NCBI GenBank assembly: GCA_023284085.1
Contig: JAKVHY010000023.1
Coordinates: 41,818 to 105,817, forward strand
DNA: 64,000 bases
Direction of reading: 5' to 3'
Source of the DNA: Shewanella benthica
GTDB lineage: Bacteria; Pseudomonadota; Gammaproteobacteria; Enterobacterales; Shewanellaceae
Below, piece by piece: positions 9,191 through 18,852 of this stretch (positions within the stretch are counted from its first letter, which is position 1; each line of letters begins with the position of its first letter). A model generated the notes under the pieces. That model was not told where the DNA came from. It did no database searches and saw only the letters and a list, made by a program, of their open reading frames with translations. A program made the position numbers and the translations under genes.

Positions 9191-9305
9191 GCACATGATA
9201 AAAACGAATAAAAAGTGGAAGAGTAGAGATGTAAAACTCTATGGGCTTAGGATATAACGACAAGGTTACAGGCAGATGGCGAAGGGATGAGAGATTTATG
9301 ACAAG

Positions 9306-9334
9306 CTCCTAGGACCTAGATTCTAGTTCCTAGG
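9306..9334. repeat. CTAG repeat array
   Basis: CTCCTAGGACCTAGATTCTAG followed by TTCCTAGG: four CTAG cores spaced 7-8 bp. Located just beyond the PfkB kinase stop, between it and the terminator. Confidence 0.8.
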
Positions 9335-9349
9335 AAAACAGAGCTTCCT

Positions 9350-10186
9350 CTATTCAAGATATGCCTTTAATGCTTCCCCAGGGATTGAGCTTTGCGTCGC
9401 CACGGCAAATGCCGCCCATTGTGCGCCCTCTTTCATGGCATCTATGATGGTGAGTCCAGTTGTCATGCCATGAATCAAACCCGATGCATAGGCATCACCA
9501 GCTCCTGTAGTATCGACAACGTTAGAGGTCATCGCTGCTACATGCGTGCTGTCATTTCCAGAGTAAAGTATTGCCCCATCACCACCGTCGGTAACGATAA
9601 AATATTTTAGGGAGTCTCCAGCTATGCTCAAGCCATATTTCCAAGGGGTGAGGTCACTTCGCTCTGCCATATCTGTCTTAGAGGCGATCAAGATATGACA
9701 AGGCCTGGGCCTGTCATCTTTCGCCAGCTGGGCAAAGACTAAACTATGGTTCAAGGCAGTTTTAGCCCAACTCACCACGCCTTCGGCCGATGAGTTAAAA
9801 TACACGGCATCCCACTGGGACCATACAGGTGGGGCGGGTAATTCGAAAATGGGTCTCTGTGGTCTGATGATGGTGCGCTCGCCATCCGGCGTCATCACCA
9901 ATAACATCTCATTGCTGGCTTCATCGTGTCTTTGGATAAGATGACATTCGATACCTTGAGTACTCGCCTCCGCCAGTAACCAATCGCCAATTTTATCTCG
10001 TCCCACCTGACTAACCAGGGCGACTCTATGGTGTGCCCATACTAAGCCTAAGCCAGTATTGGCTCCTCCTCCTCCCAGTCTTTGCCCCCCATCCTGATAA
10101 TGAAAACGCCCACCAGTCTGTAGAGGCTTATCCAGCTGTAGGATACGGTCACAGTTCAAATTAGCAATTAGAAGAATATTGGCCAT
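9350..10186 (-). CDS. PfkB-family sugar kinase
   Basis: About 278 residues from ATG 10186 (MANILLIANLNCDRILQL). It has the ribokinase/PfkB N-terminal glycine motif (GGGGANTGLGLVWA) and the catalytic C-terminal signature VVDTTGAGDAYASGLIHGM with the base Asp. It phosphorylates a sugar or nucleoside with ATP; the substrate is not evident and no transporter or regulator gene adjoins it. A TTG at 10258 would add 24 residues without family similarity. It may be transcribed with the two acetyltransferases upstream (gap 97 bp). Confidence 0.88.
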   Translation of the reverse strand: MANILLIANLNCDRILQLDKPLQTGGRFHYQDGGQRLGGGGANTGLGLVWAHHRVALVSQVGRDKIGDWLLAEASTQGIECHLIQRHDEASNEMLLVMTPDGERTIIRPQRPIFELPAPPVWSQWDAVYFNSSAEGVVSWAKTALNHSLVFAQLAKDDRPRPCHILIASKTDMAERSDLTPWKYGLSIAGDSLKYFIVTDGGDGAILYSGNDSTHVAAMTSNVVDTTGAGDAYASGLIHGMTTGLTIIDAMKEGAQWAAFAVATQSSIPGEALKAYLE

Positions 10187-10282
10187 TAACAGGCTCGCAA
10201 TAGAGATGTCATAAAATGATGGTAAGGGATTTTTCCGATGTAGCCAACTCTGATTCAATTAACTTATACTATAGATCAAAAT

Positions 10283-10717
10283 CTATTTAATAATAAACAT
10301 GCCTTCACTCTCAGGACGACTGAGCTTAAAACCAAACTTTTTATACAGAGCAGGCACATCGGCCATCAAGGTAATGTAAGCGCCGCTAGGTGCTTCGCGA
10401 TCGAGATAATTCATGATTTGCTGCATGATCTCACGCCCTAAGCCCTGCCCCTGATAATCAGGATCGACAGCGATATCGACTATTTCAAAATTCAGTGCCC
10501 CATCACCAACCACACGTCCCATGGCAATGACCTTGTGTTCTTCACTCTCACCACTCAGGTGAATATGAACGCCATACAGGCTGCGAGGCAGACCTTTCAC
10601 CACGGCCTCTTTCGGTCTGGGTGTCAGCCCTGAGATGAGTCTTAATCTGATAAAATCATCTACGGGGGCGACTTCTTCAATAGTGGATAAATTAGCAACT
10701 AGCTCAGGCATAGGCAT
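10283..10717 (-). CDS. GNAT family N-acetyltransferase
   Basis: About 144 residues with the GNAT acetyl-CoA loop DPDYQGQGLGREIMQQIMNY and a C-terminal YKKFGFKLSRPE strand. The start ATG at 10717 overlaps the stop of the upstream acetyltransferase (TAATG), so translation is probably coupled; an ATG at 10738 inside the previous gene is the alternative. The substrate is not predictable. Confidence 0.87.
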   Translation of the reverse strand: MPMPELVANLSTIEEVAPVDDFIRLRLISGLTPRPKEAVVKGLPRSLYGVHIHLSGESEEHKVIAMGRVVGDGALNFEIVDIAVDPDYQGQGLGREIMQQIMNYLDREAPSGAYITLMADVPALYKKFGFKLSRPESEGMFIIK

Positions 10718-11277
10718 TAACCAACAAGGGATCTCCATTCTGAAGCTAGCATGGCATATTGAAATTCACTGCCCCAAGCCCCCTTAAAAAACACATTCTC
10801 GATAAAATGCGCTTCTCGTCTAAAGCCCACTCTCTCTAACAGCAACCAGGATGGGACATTTTCGGCATCGGTCGTCGCTATAACTCTATGGGACTTCAGC
10901 TGAGTAAACAGATATGTTAGCAGACCAAGTACGGCTTCAGATGCAAACCCTTGTCCCTGAAAATCAGGCGCAAAGGTAAAGCCAATCTCTATCTGCTTAT
11001 CATCGATAAAATGGACCGCTAGATCGCCCAACAACTGATTCTCATCAAGATTTTGAGGCATTTTTGTTGTGATCGCCAACTGAAACCAGTGGCCTACCTC
11101 ACCAAATGGCACCCTTTGCATTTTTTCGAACAGAGACAGAGCATCCTGGTAGCTATATTCACTCCAACTCTGATACTTAGCCACATCGGGCAAGGCTCTG
11201 TAGCCAGCAAAAGATTGCAGATCATTTAGCTCAAACTCACGACAGATAATACGCTCAGTCTGAAATAGAATTTTCAT
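10717..11277 (-). CDS. GNAT family N-acetyltransferase, RimJ/RimL-like
   Basis: 186 residues from ATG 11277 (MKILFQTERIICREFEL), with GGAG nine bases before. The architecture is RimJ/RimL-like: TERIICREFELNDL at the start, the acetyl-CoA loop FAPDFQGQGFASEAVLGLL, and ATTDAENVPSWLLLERVGFR, the typical 'N-x-x-S' strand. These enzymes acetylate protein N-termini or small amines; the substrate here is unknown. First gene of a two-GNAT unit, perhaps extending to the PfkB gene. Confidence 0.9.
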   Translation of the reverse strand: MKILFQTERIICREFELNDLQSFAGYRALPDVAKYQSWSEYSYQDALSLFEKMQRVPFGEVGHWFQLAITTKMPQNLDENQLLGDLAVHFIDDKQIEIGFTFAPDFQGQGFASEAVLGLLTYLFTQLKSHRVIATTDAENVPSWLLLERVGFRREAHFIENVFFKGAWGSEFQYAMLASEWRSLVG

Positions 11278-11697
11278 ATTTATCATCTCCAAAGATTTAC
11301 CGGAACGAGATTAATCATGACTGGCAATCACTCCCTTTAGGAGCCTCGCCAAAGAATGGCATCATTAGTACATGCCAAACTACCTGAAACTAAAATATTT
11401 TCAACAGTTCCCAGAGCTTTTCACGGACTAATACCAATCGATATGAAACCATCATATAAATATTAGTAATGACTTTAATTAGCTCATCTCGATGTAAGAG
11501 ATCTCTCAAACCCATGTCAGATATAAGTAAGAAATCAGGGCAACAAAAACCAGAAGTCTAACTAACATATTGTTTTATCGTGTGAAAAACAACATTTCAG
11601 TTATGTTACATAAAAATAGTTATATCACCGCGCATTTACCAAAGAAGTAATCTCGTAAAATAGATTCAGACCACGGATGGAATTTTAGGATTATTGA
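11278..11697. other. Intergenic region, no feature seen
   Basis: About 420 bp between a minus-strand and a plus-strand gene. AT-rich and holding the two divergent promoters by position. I see no conserved RNA, clear operator or repeat. Confidence 0.5.
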
Positions 11698-11883
11698 ATG
11701 GAATCAATAATTAATTTTGAAGAGATCTTAGATCTTGTCGGTAGCCCCGAAAATAGGCTTAAACGTTATCGAGCCTGCCTCAATGAGTTCGAGCGTCTCC
11801 AATATGATGACCCCTTCATCAAACAGATCCGCTTAGAGGTAGCTCATCTTGAAGAGCAGGTCAAAACACTTGCCAAAATATAA
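11698..11883 (+). CDS. Small hypothetical protein, helical
   Basis: 61 residues, acidic and heptad-rich: EEILDLVGSPENRLKRYRAC then a helix with LEVAHLEEQVKTLAKI. It has a fair Shine-Dalgarno (TTAGGA, 9 bp before the ATG), its own upstream region, and codon use like its neighbours, so it is probably real. I do not recognise the family. It is convergent with the radical SAM gene. Confidence 0.55.
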   Translation: MESIINFEEILDLVGSPENRLKRYRACLNEFERLQYDDPFIKQIRLEVAHLEEQVKTLAKI

Positions 11884-11942
11884 AGGCACTGGGCAGTACT
11901 CATTTATACCCTTCACAAGCTGCTGGTTTGAGTGCTAGAAAC

Positions 11943-11974
11943 AAAAAAGGCTGAAGTAAAACTTCAACCTTTGA
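11943..11974 (-). terminator. Terminator of the HemN-like gene
   Basis: On the minus strand AAAGGTTGAAGTTTTACTTCAG with CCTTTTTTG: a 10-bp stem (one mismatch) with a T-run. It follows the minus-strand gene and may also stop the convergent small gene. Confidence 0.8.
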
Positions 11975-11996
11975 ATGCATCTTCATGTGGCACAAA

Positions 11997-13334
11997 TTAC
12001 ATATCACATGCCTTGAGCGGCTTACGTAGCTGAGCGCGCACATTATCCATACCCGAATAAAACTCTTTCATCATCAAGAGGCCCATCATCTTGCCGTTAT
12101 CCGTAATAATTAGGTTATCCGGATCACTTGGATCATTCTTGATTGCGCCTATCATTTTCATCGAGGTCATCTCTTTAAACAGCGCGGTATCAAGGTTTAC
12201 CCCAAAAGTCTCACGGAAATATTTACGCGATAAACGACCTGAGAACATGCCTAATAAGAAGCGATATTGCATCACATCTTTCTTACTGTAGTTCTTTTGC
12301 TGCTCGACACCCATGCGCCCAGCGGCAATATTTTCATGATATTTACGCAATGAGAAATTATTCACATACAAGGTATCATCTAAGAAACTAAACGATCCTG
12401 AGCCAACACCTAAGTACTCATCATAATCTATGACATATTCATCGAAACCTTCGTCGTTAGCCTTACCGAAGGCCCATGAAGAGAGCTGAGTATATTGTCC
12501 ATTTAGACTATTTAAGATCTGACGATATTGACGTGCCATATCTCCCTGAGATGCAGCTAGTTTACCTTTGACACTCTTGCGAGTCTGATGAGTGATCATC
12601 AAAGGATAGGTGGTTATCTGACGTGGATCTAATTTAGCGGCCATATCCAAATCATGCTGGATAATCTCATCTGTTTGCCCACGAAAACCGAAGATCAAAT
12701 CAACGTTAATGATCGGGAACAGCTCTTTAGCCGCCATGATCTTATCGAACGTCTGCTGACCTGAGCCAAACTTCTCGATACGACCCGTCATCGTAAGAAT
12801 GTCATCGTTAAAACTCTGCACCCCGATGGACATACGATCCACCAGCCCCTCTAATTGCTTAAAGCCAGGGCTATCTAAATGCTGAGGATCAGACTCACAA
12901 GAGACCTCTTTGATACTCGGAAACAGCTTCTTAGCATGTTCGATAGTACGGGCGAGCTCGTCTTCCAGCACAGTTGTCGTGCCGCCACCGATATACATGG
13001 ACTCGAAGTCATAGCCAAGCGCTTTAACCATATCCATCTCTTTACGCAGGGAGATAAAGTAAGCGCGAGCCTTGTCTTCCTTAAATAGGAAACGATGGAA
13101 GGTACAAAATGAGCAGAGCGTATGACAGAAAGGGATATGGGCATAGAGCATGTACTTCTTGCCCTCTATCGGAACAGGCATCATGTCGGCAGAGTGAGTA
13201 TCGAGTCTTAGATTTTTATCCACATAGAACTGCATCACTCGCTCCATAGCGCCGAGCATCCAATTGGGAACGGTAATATCGGCCTGATAAGGCTTAATAA
13301 TTTCACTGTGACTTGGCTGAATAATTGAAGACAT
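11997..13334 (-). CDS. HemN/HemW-family radical SAM protein
   Basis: 445 residues. The radical-SAM triad is HIPFCHTLCSFCTFHRF (CxxxCxxC), followed by the family's YIGGGTTTVLEDEL, MSIGVQSFND and NVDLIFGFRGQT, and a C-terminal HemN-like domain. It could be an oxygen-independent coproporphyrinogen oxidase relative, a heme chaperone like HemW, or an anaerobic heme-degrading enzyme of the ChuW/HutW type; length and the FHRF context do not settle it. It lies next to the fdh region, which needs b-type heme in FdhC. ATG 13334 is the only good start. Monocistronic, with its own terminator. Confidence 0.85.
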   Translation of the reverse strand: MSSIIQPSHSEIIKPYQADITVPNWMLGAMERVMQFYVDKNLRLDTHSADMMPVPIEGKKYMLYAHIPFCHTLCSFCTFHRFLFKEDKARAYFISLRKEMDMVKALGYDFESMYIGGGTTTVLEDELARTIEHAKKLFPSIKEVSCESDPQHLDSPGFKQLEGLVDRMSIGVQSFNDDILTMTGRIEKFGSGQQTFDKIMAAKELFPIINVDLIFGFRGQTDEIIQHDLDMAAKLDPRQITTYPLMITHQTRKSVKGKLAASQGDMARQYRQILNSLNGQYTQLSSWAFGKANDEGFDEYVIDYDEYLGVGSGSFSFLDDTLYVNNFSLRKYHENIAAGRMGVEQQKNYSKKDVMQYRFLLGMFSGRLSRKYFRETFGVNLDTALFKEMTSMKMIGAIKNDPSDPDNLIITDNGKMMGLLMMKEFYSGMDNVRAQLRKPLKACDM

Positions 13335-13614
13335 AAAATTCCTAACTGCTCGGTCTCAAAGAACAAGGTCCGTGATGAATCGAGGCGAAAAAAGAGGCAC
13401 GCATGCTATATTAATCGCACAAAAGTACCACTTAAGTTATAGGTAAAACGTGAACTGGTTATAAGTTATGGCAGCAAAGGATACAATCAGTTGGCTTTTG
13501 TTAAGCCAGTCATGTTTTAGCCCTTACTCAATAAAGCCCCAGCAGTTGCCAGGAGTTAATCTGCTCTCGTAACCCCTAGCTCGAAACTTGTTGCTTGTTG
13601 CTTACCAGCAGACA

Positions 13615-13653
13615 TAAAAAAACACCGCGCCAGCTACCTGACGGGGTGTTTTT
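13615..13653 (-). terminator. Terminator of the first fdh operon
   Basis: On the minus strand AACACC... pairs across the loop with GGTGTT, followed by TTTTTTT. It lies about 75 bp after the fdhC1 stop, with a CTAG array in between. Confidence 0.75.
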
Positions 13654-13658
13654 AATAA

Positions 13659-13692
13659 GTTCCTAGGACCTAGGACCTAGAGCCTAGGAACT
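13659..13692. repeat. CTAG repeat array downstream of fdhC1
   Basis: AGTTCCTAGGACCTAGGACC continuing TAGAGCCTAGGAACT: four cores at 7-bp spacing with AGTTCC/GGAACT ends that can pair. Next to it, at 13693-13716, is a short CTCGAAACTCGAAACTC tandem. Confidence 0.85.
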
Positions 13693-13725
13693 CGTAGCTC
13701 GAAACTCGAAACTCTTAGCTAAAGC

Positions 13726-14712
13726 TTAATCTTTATACTTCAGCGTGCCATTTTCTTTAATCTCATCGAACCAAAGATTATGGTGCTGTGTCGCCCAAGT
13801 CTCGTCACAATAGCCGGACTTCATACACTCCATACCACCTTCAGACATAACGGTAGCCATAAAGATATGTACGATAGAGAAAGCCGTGATAATAATGGCG
13901 CTGACCGAGTGTAGTACCAATGCAATCAGACTCAGGTTACGGCTAGGCTCGAACAAGTTCGGGAATAGCATTAACATGCCAGAAGCCGAGATCAGCAGTC
14001 CAAATAAAGCAAAAGCCCAGAACCACAGCTTCTCACCGGCATTAGCAAAGCCAGCATCCGGGTGCTTACCCTTGAATGGACCGAAGTTGATATATCCACC
14101 CACCACCAGCATCCACTTGATGTCATACATCTTAGGCAGCTGATTCTTGGCCCATAATGTGACCATCAACGCCCAACCTAGCATGAAAGGAATCGCCATA
14201 AAGTCATGTATCTGCTTGGCAGCATAGACAAAACCAGACCACAGACTCTCAGGCATATAAGGTTGGAAGAAGAAACGACCCGCCAGTAACGACAGACCAG
14301 TCAAAATCAGTAGCAGACATGGAATAGCGCCAAGCCAATGAATGGATACATCAAATTTAGACCAGCGGTAAACTAATTTACCAGAGAATCCACCGTGAAG
14401 CTTAGAGATGCCGTTCACCTTGATAAACAAGATAAAAACGATGATCATGCCAAATAGCGCCGCCATCAAAGCTGGCGCAAGCAGATCACTACGTAGCTCT
14501 AACACGCGTAGATCATAAGTATTGATAGCTTGATTGTGAAACTGACCCTGTGAGGTTGTTTCACCGGTTACCCCAGCCTTCAATTGAGACCAAATCTGGC
14601 CCTCTGTCGCAACAGGCTGCTGAGCGGCCTGTGAAGAACCAGCTTGAGCTAAACCGATAGCACTAAACATAAGTACCAAGCTTAAGCCTATCTGTTTGAA
14701 CAATTTGTTCAT
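13726..14712 (-). CDS. fdhC: Formate dehydrogenase cytochrome b subunit FdhC (operon 1)
   Basis: 328 residues. A cleavable-type signal (MNKLFKQIGLSLVLMFSAIG, ending AQA) is followed by a short periplasmic stretch and four membrane helices. Histidines in HWLGAIPCLLLILTG, QIHDFMAIPFM and HSVSAIIITAFSIVHIF are the likely heme b ligands. The protein anchors FdhAB to the inner membrane and passes electrons from formate to menaquinone. Last gene of fdhX-A-B-C; 66 bp after fdhB. The C-terminus reads HHNLWFDEIKENGTLKYKD, the same tail that is found repeated downstream of the second operon. Confidence 0.94.
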   Translation of the reverse strand: MNKLFKQIGLSLVLMFSAIGLAQAGSSQAAQQPVATEGQIWSQLKAGVTGETTSQGQFHNQAINTYDLRVLELRSDLLAPALMAALFGMIIVFILFIKVNGISKLHGGFSGKLVYRWSKFDVSIHWLGAIPCLLLILTGLSLLAGRFFFQPYMPESLWSGFVYAAKQIHDFMAIPFMLGWALMVTLWAKNQLPKMYDIKWMLVVGGYINFGPFKGKHPDAGFANAGEKLWFWAFALFGLLISASGMLMLFPNLFEPSRNLSLIALVLHSVSAIIITAFSIVHIFMATVMSEGGMECMKSGYCDETWATQHHNLWFDEIKENGTLKYKD

Positions 14713-14778
14713 ATTACATCCTTATCTTCCACACCATGTCACCATGGTGTGGATTTTGGGCTTTATACAGACTAGGAA

Positions 14779-15348
14779 TTAACCCCAGATTGCATTTTTA
14801 GAGCCACGGTATGCAACACGCTCACGGAAGATAGATGAGATAATCTCAGCATCACCCGCCAGTAACGACTTAGTCGCACATAGCTCGGCACACATAGGTA
14901 GCTTGCCTTCAGCGATACGGTTTGAGCCGTACTTCTGACGCTCTGCATCTGAATGGTTCTCTTCAGGACCACCGGCACAGAAAGTACACTTATCCATCTT
15001 GCCACGAGTACCAAAAGCGCCCTTCTTAGGGAACTGAGGTGCACCGAACGGACAAGCATAGAGGCAGTAACCACAACCGATACAAGTATCCTTGTTGTGC
15101 AGCGTTAAACCATCTTCAGTCTGGTAGAAACAGTTTGCCGGGCAAACAGCCATACAAGGCGCATCTGTACAATGCATACATGCTACCGAGATAGAGGCTT
15201 CACCAGGCATACCATCATTGATGGTAACAACGCGTCGACGTTGGATACCCCATTCTAGAGCCGAGTCGTTTTCGTTCTTACAAGCTGTGACACAACCGTT
15301 ACACTCGATGCAGCGCTTGGTATCACACAAAAATTTCATTGTAGCCAT
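14779..15348 (-). CDS. fdhB: Formate dehydrogenase iron-sulfur subunit FdhB (operon 1)
   Basis: 189 residues with four [4Fe-4S] cysteine sets: CIECNGCVTACKNEND, CMHCTDAPCMAVCP, CIGCGYCLYACPFGAP and CTFCAGG with CAELCATK. It links the molybdenum subunit to the membrane cytochrome. There is no C-terminal membrane helix, as in the short FdhB of epsilonproteobacteria rather than the longer E. coli FdnH. Gap to fdhA is 18 bp. Confidence 0.95.
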   Translation of the reverse strand: MATMKFLCDTKRCIECNGCVTACKNENDSALEWGIQRRRVVTINDGMPGEASISVACMHCTDAPCMAVCPANCFYQTEDGLTLHNKDTCIGCGYCLYACPFGAPQFPKKGAFGTRGKMDKCTFCAGGPEENHSDAERQKYGSNRIAEGKLPMCAELCATKSLLAGDAEIISSIFRERVAYRGSKNAIWG

Positions 15349-15366
15349 AATGGCAATTCTCCTAGC

Positions 15367-18222
15367 TTACGCTTTCACAATCTGGCAAAGCGATGCCTTG
15401 GTTTCCTGCATCTGAGTCACAGGGTCATAACCATAAGTCAGTGCAGTGTTCGCAGACTCACCAATAACATAAGGAACCGTTCCTTCCGGGTAGTTAGCTG
15501 CCAAGCTTTCACCGTGCATCACCCCCGCGAAGTGGTAAGGCATCCAAGTCACACCCGGCATAATACGAGGCGTTACCATAGCTTGGATCTTAATGCGACC
15601 ACCCTCGGCACCCTCTAACCAGACGGTATCACCGTTACGGATACCACGATCGGCAGCGTCGGCAGGACTTATCTCAACAAACATCTCCTGCTGAAGTTCG
15701 GCGAGCCATGGATTAGAACGAGACTCTTCACCACCACCTTCATACTCAACCAGACGACCCGAGGTCAATGCTAGTGGGTACTTAGCCGCTGTGTCTTTCT
15801 CTTGGATAGACTTATACAGAGTCGGTAGACGATGAACCTGCATATCATCATAAGTGGGGTACTTAGACACAAGATCACGACGCGGCGTATAAAGCGGCTC
15901 ACGGTGAACTGGCGCCTGATCAGGGAATGTCCAGACGATACAACGCGCCTTCGCATTACCGTAAGGAATACAACCATGCTTCATTGCCACACGTTGGATG
16001 CCACCGGAAATATCAGTTTTCCAGTTCTTGCCATCGGCTTCGGCTTTCTCGGTTGCCGTTAGCTCATCCCACCAGCCCAACTGCTTAAGCATCTGGGAGG
16101 TAAACTCTGGGTAACCATCGGTGAGCTCACTACCTTTAGAGAAACTGCCTTCGGCAAGTAGGTTCTTACCCTTGTACTCAACACCGAAGCGGGCGCGGAA
16201 GTTACCGCCGCCATCGAGCACATGCTTGTTTGTGTTATACAGGATCTGAGTACCTGGATGCTTCTGCTCAGGCGTGCCCCAACATGGCCAAGGTAGACCA
16301 TAGGTATCACCCTTAGCCGGTCCGCCAACCGCTTCAAGAGTCTTGTTGCTAAAGGTGCCCCAGTTCTGGGTGTGCATCTTCAGACGCTCAGGGCTCTGAC
16401 CCGTCATACCGATAGTCCACATACCGCGGTTAATTTCGCGAGTAATATCTTCGATGACCAATACGTCATTGGCATCTTTGGCGATACGTTTAGTGAACTG
16501 ATCCGCGAAGCCTAGCTTCTGAGACAGGCGATACATGATCTCAAGATCGGTCTTAGACTCGAACAAGGGTTCAATAACTTTTTCACGCCACTGCTGGCTA
16601 CGACCCGAGTTAGACACTGAACCTTCAGTCTCAAACTGAGTACATGCAGGTAGCAAGTAAACGCCATTCTTACGACGGTGCATAACACCAGCCATAGTCG
16701 GGAACGGATCCACGACAACAACTGTGTCCATCTTATCCAATGCATCACGGACATCACGCTGACGGGTCTCGGTGTTAACCGATTGCCCCCAGAAGAAGGC
16801 CATGCGAATGCGATCTTTCTGCGCTAATGCTTCTGGCGTCTCGAGGACACCGTCATGCCAGCGAGAACATGGAATACCCGGGGTATTCATCGGCACGCGA
16901 CCTAGATATTCGTTCTGATCGAAACGAGACTTAACCCAATCGAAATCAAGATCCCATACATGAGACCAGTGCTTCCATGAGCCTGTCTTAAGGCCGTAGT
17001 AACCAGGTAGCGTATCGAACAATAGACCTAAATCGGTCGCGCCCTGTACGTTATCGTGACCACGGAAGATGTTAGTACCGCCACCCTTAACGCCCATGTT
17101 ACCTAGAGCAAGTTGCAGGATACAGTAAGCACGAGTGTTAGCATTACCCACGTGATGCTGAGTACCACCCATACACCAAACAACAGTACCGGGACGGTTA
17201 TCAGCCATAAGCTTAGCCGCTTGATACACGTCTGCTTCGCTTACACCTGTGACGTGTTCAACTTCTTTAGGTGGGAACTTCTTCGCTTCTTCGCGAATCG
17301 TTTCCATCTCGAACACACGTTCTTTGATGAAGGTCTTATCTTCCCAACCATTTTCGAAGATATGCCAAAGCATACCGTAGATGAATGGAATATCGGTACC
17401 AGGACGAAGTGCACAGTGCAGATCGGCGTGAGCCGCAGTACGTGAGAAACGTGGATCGACAACAATAATTTTAGCGTTGTTCTTCTCTTTCGCGATCAGG
17501 ATATGCTGCATGGCAACGGGATGCGCTTCAGCCGGGTTAGCCCCGATGAAGAAGATTGCGTTTGCATTCTGAATGTCGTTGAAAGAGTTAGTTTGCGCAC
17601 CGTAGCCCCAAGTGTTTGCAACACCGGCTACCGTGGTAGAGTGACAGATTCGAGCCGAGTGATCGACGTTGTTGGTGCCCCACATAGCCGCAAATTTACG
17701 GTACATGTAGCAGCCTTCATTAGAGAACTTAGCGCTACCCATGAAGTAAAGTGAATCAGGACCGGACTCTTTACGAATATCCAGCATCTTATCGCCAACT
17801 TCGTTAAAAGCTTGCTCCCAAGATAGCTTCTTCCACTTGCCATCGACAAGCTTCATCGGATACTTAAGACGCTTCTCACCATGACCATGTTCACGCAGCG
17901 CAGCACCTTTAGCACAATGGCCACCGGCGTTGAATGGGTGATCGAACGCAGGTTCTTGACCTGTCCAGACACCATTTTGAACTTCAGCATATAGACCACA
18001 ACCTACCGCACAAGCACTACATATGGTGCGCTTAATCTCGATTGGTGCATCATGTGGGACATCTTTGGCTTCTGCACGACGCATCATGCCAGTGCCCAAG
18101 AGTGAAGCCGCTGCAATACCACCAGAGGTGATACCTGCATGCTTCATAAACTGACGACGGCTAATGCCTAGAGTCTTCTTTTCGACTTTAGCTGCCTCGT
18201 TAGATTTGCGAGTTAACTGCAT
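15367..18222 (-). CDS. fdhA: Formate dehydrogenase catalytic subunit FdhA, Cys type (operon 1)
   Basis: 951 residues. A twin-arginine leader (ISRRQFMKHAG, residues 20-30) directs periplasmic export of the folded enzyme. The [4Fe-4S] ligands are C68, C71, C75 and C103 (RTICSACAVGCG ... GGHCAKGA). The Mo ligand position reads ARICHSTTVAG with Cys193 where many formate dehydrogenases have selenocysteine, so no SECIS element is needed. C-terminal dinucleotide-binding region intact (LALTSGRLVEYEGGGEESRS). It oxidises formate to CO2. Shine-Dalgarno AGGAGAG. Strongly similar along its length to the second copy at 21315. Confidence 0.96.
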   Translation of the reverse strand: MQLTRKSNEAAKVEKKTLGISRRQFMKHAGITSGGIAAASLLGTGMMRRAEAKDVPHDAPIEIKRTICSACAVGCGLYAEVQNGVWTGQEPAFDHPFNAGGHCAKGAALREHGHGEKRLKYPMKLVDGKWKKLSWEQAFNEVGDKMLDIRKESGPDSLYFMGSAKFSNEGCYMYRKFAAMWGTNNVDHSARICHSTTVAGVANTWGYGAQTNSFNDIQNANAIFFIGANPAEAHPVAMQHILIAKEKNNAKIIVVDPRFSRTAAHADLHCALRPGTDIPFIYGMLWHIFENGWEDKTFIKERVFEMETIREEAKKFPPKEVEHVTGVSEADVYQAAKLMADNRPGTVVWCMGGTQHHVGNANTRAYCILQLALGNMGVKGGGTNIFRGHDNVQGATDLGLLFDTLPGYYGLKTGSWKHWSHVWDLDFDWVKSRFDQNEYLGRVPMNTPGIPCSRWHDGVLETPEALAQKDRIRMAFFWGQSVNTETRQRDVRDALDKMDTVVVVDPFPTMAGVMHRRKNGVYLLPACTQFETEGSVSNSGRSQQWREKVIEPLFESKTDLEIMYRLSQKLGFADQFTKRIAKDANDVLVIEDITREINRGMWTIGMTGQSPERLKMHTQNWGTFSNKTLEAVGGPAKGDTYGLPWPCWGTPEQKHPGTQILYNTNKHVLDGGGNFRARFGVEYKGKNLLAEGSFSKGSELTDGYPEFTSQMLKQLGWWDELTATEKAEADGKNWKTDISGGIQRVAMKHGCIPYGNAKARCIVWTFPDQAPVHREPLYTPRRDLVSKYPTYDDMQVHRLPTLYKSIQEKDTAAKYPLALTSGRLVEYEGGGEESRSNPWLAELQQEMFVEISPADAADRGIRNGDTVWLEGAEGGRIKIQAMVTPRIMPGVTWMPYHFAGVMHGESLAANYPEGTVPYVIGESANTALTYGYDPVTQMQETKASLCQIVKA

Positions 18223-18239
18223 ATCTAAAACTCTCCTAA

Positions 18240-18437
18240 TTAGCTTCTCAAGCTATTGTAATAACTACGGATGTGCGTAGTTTCATGATAGCCATTCGCA
18301 CTTTTCGTGCCTATAGTACTCTCTGTTGCTTGAGCGGCACTTATACCAGTAGCGGCAAGGGCGACCGTCGCCGTACCACCTATAGTGAGTGCTTTCAGCA
18401 AAGATCTGCGGTTCAGATCAGGCTGTTGCTTCTTCAT
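18240..18437 (-). CDS. fdhX: Small Tat-leader protein of formate dehydrogenase operons, FdhX (operon 1)
   Basis: 65 residues with a twin-arginine motif (LNRRSLLKALTIGG) and a hydrophobic stretch ending AQA, leaving a mature part of about 30 residues that ends YHETTHIRSYYNSLRS. It matches the 'formate dehydrogenase region Tat target' family found just before fdhA in many bacteria. Role unproven; it may be an accessory subunit carried with FdhA or a maturation factor. 17 bp before fdhA. Confidence 0.88.
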   Translation of the reverse strand: MKKQQPDLNRRSLLKALTIGGTATVALAATGISAAQATESTIGTKSANGYHETTHIRSYYNSLRS

Positions 18438-18811
18438 TTTTACTCCTGGGAAGGAATCGTTAAGTATTAAGAATGCTTATCCTCATATTTAATGCCGAGC
18501 GAATGTTAACCACTTGTTAGTTAGACGGTCTTTCTCGGCACATTTTTTTATTTTAAAAAAGCATTCAACAAATTGCACAGGCAATATAAGCAAGTTTTAC
18601 CGAGAGAATATTGATCTGAAACGGATAAGGATCGCTATTAAGCCCACCCGTTTTCTAAAGTGTTAACCCAATCATGTTTTGGAATTTATTTTAATTTTAT
18701 GACGTAAATATATGGCAATGAGCAAACTGAAATTGTTACTGACATGTACAAGCAATAGACTGATACTTAAAGGGAATTATAATTGGGAATGGTTTTTATT
18801 TAGACTTAAAA
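18438..18811. other. Upstream region of fdh operon 1
   Basis: About 370 bp between fdhX1 and the fdhC tail repeats, very AT-rich, holding the operon 1 promoter by position. I found no clear CRP or FNR palindrome and no gene. Confidence 0.5.
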
Positions 18812-18843
18812 AGTTCCTAGGGCCTAGGTTCTAGTTCCTAGGA
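18812..18843. repeat. CTAG repeat array next to fdhC tail copy 1
   Basis: AGTTCCTAGGGCCTAGGTTC then TAGTTCCTAGGA: four cores at 7-8 bp. It lies 10 bp after the stop codon of the tail copy at 18853, as in the copy at 19170. Confidence 0.85.
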
Positions 18844-18852
18844 TCTTTGACC

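Noticed and set aside
9024..9263. 79-codon frame between the cyclase and the sugar kinase
   Set aside because: It runs through the kinase terminator hairpin, is rich in Leu/Ser/Tyr without domain pattern and has no ribosome site.
17113..17754. Long open frames antisense to fdhA (also 21852-22244, 23097-23636)
   Set aside because: They mirror the codon bias of the intact FdhA genes, lack ribosome sites and show no family features.
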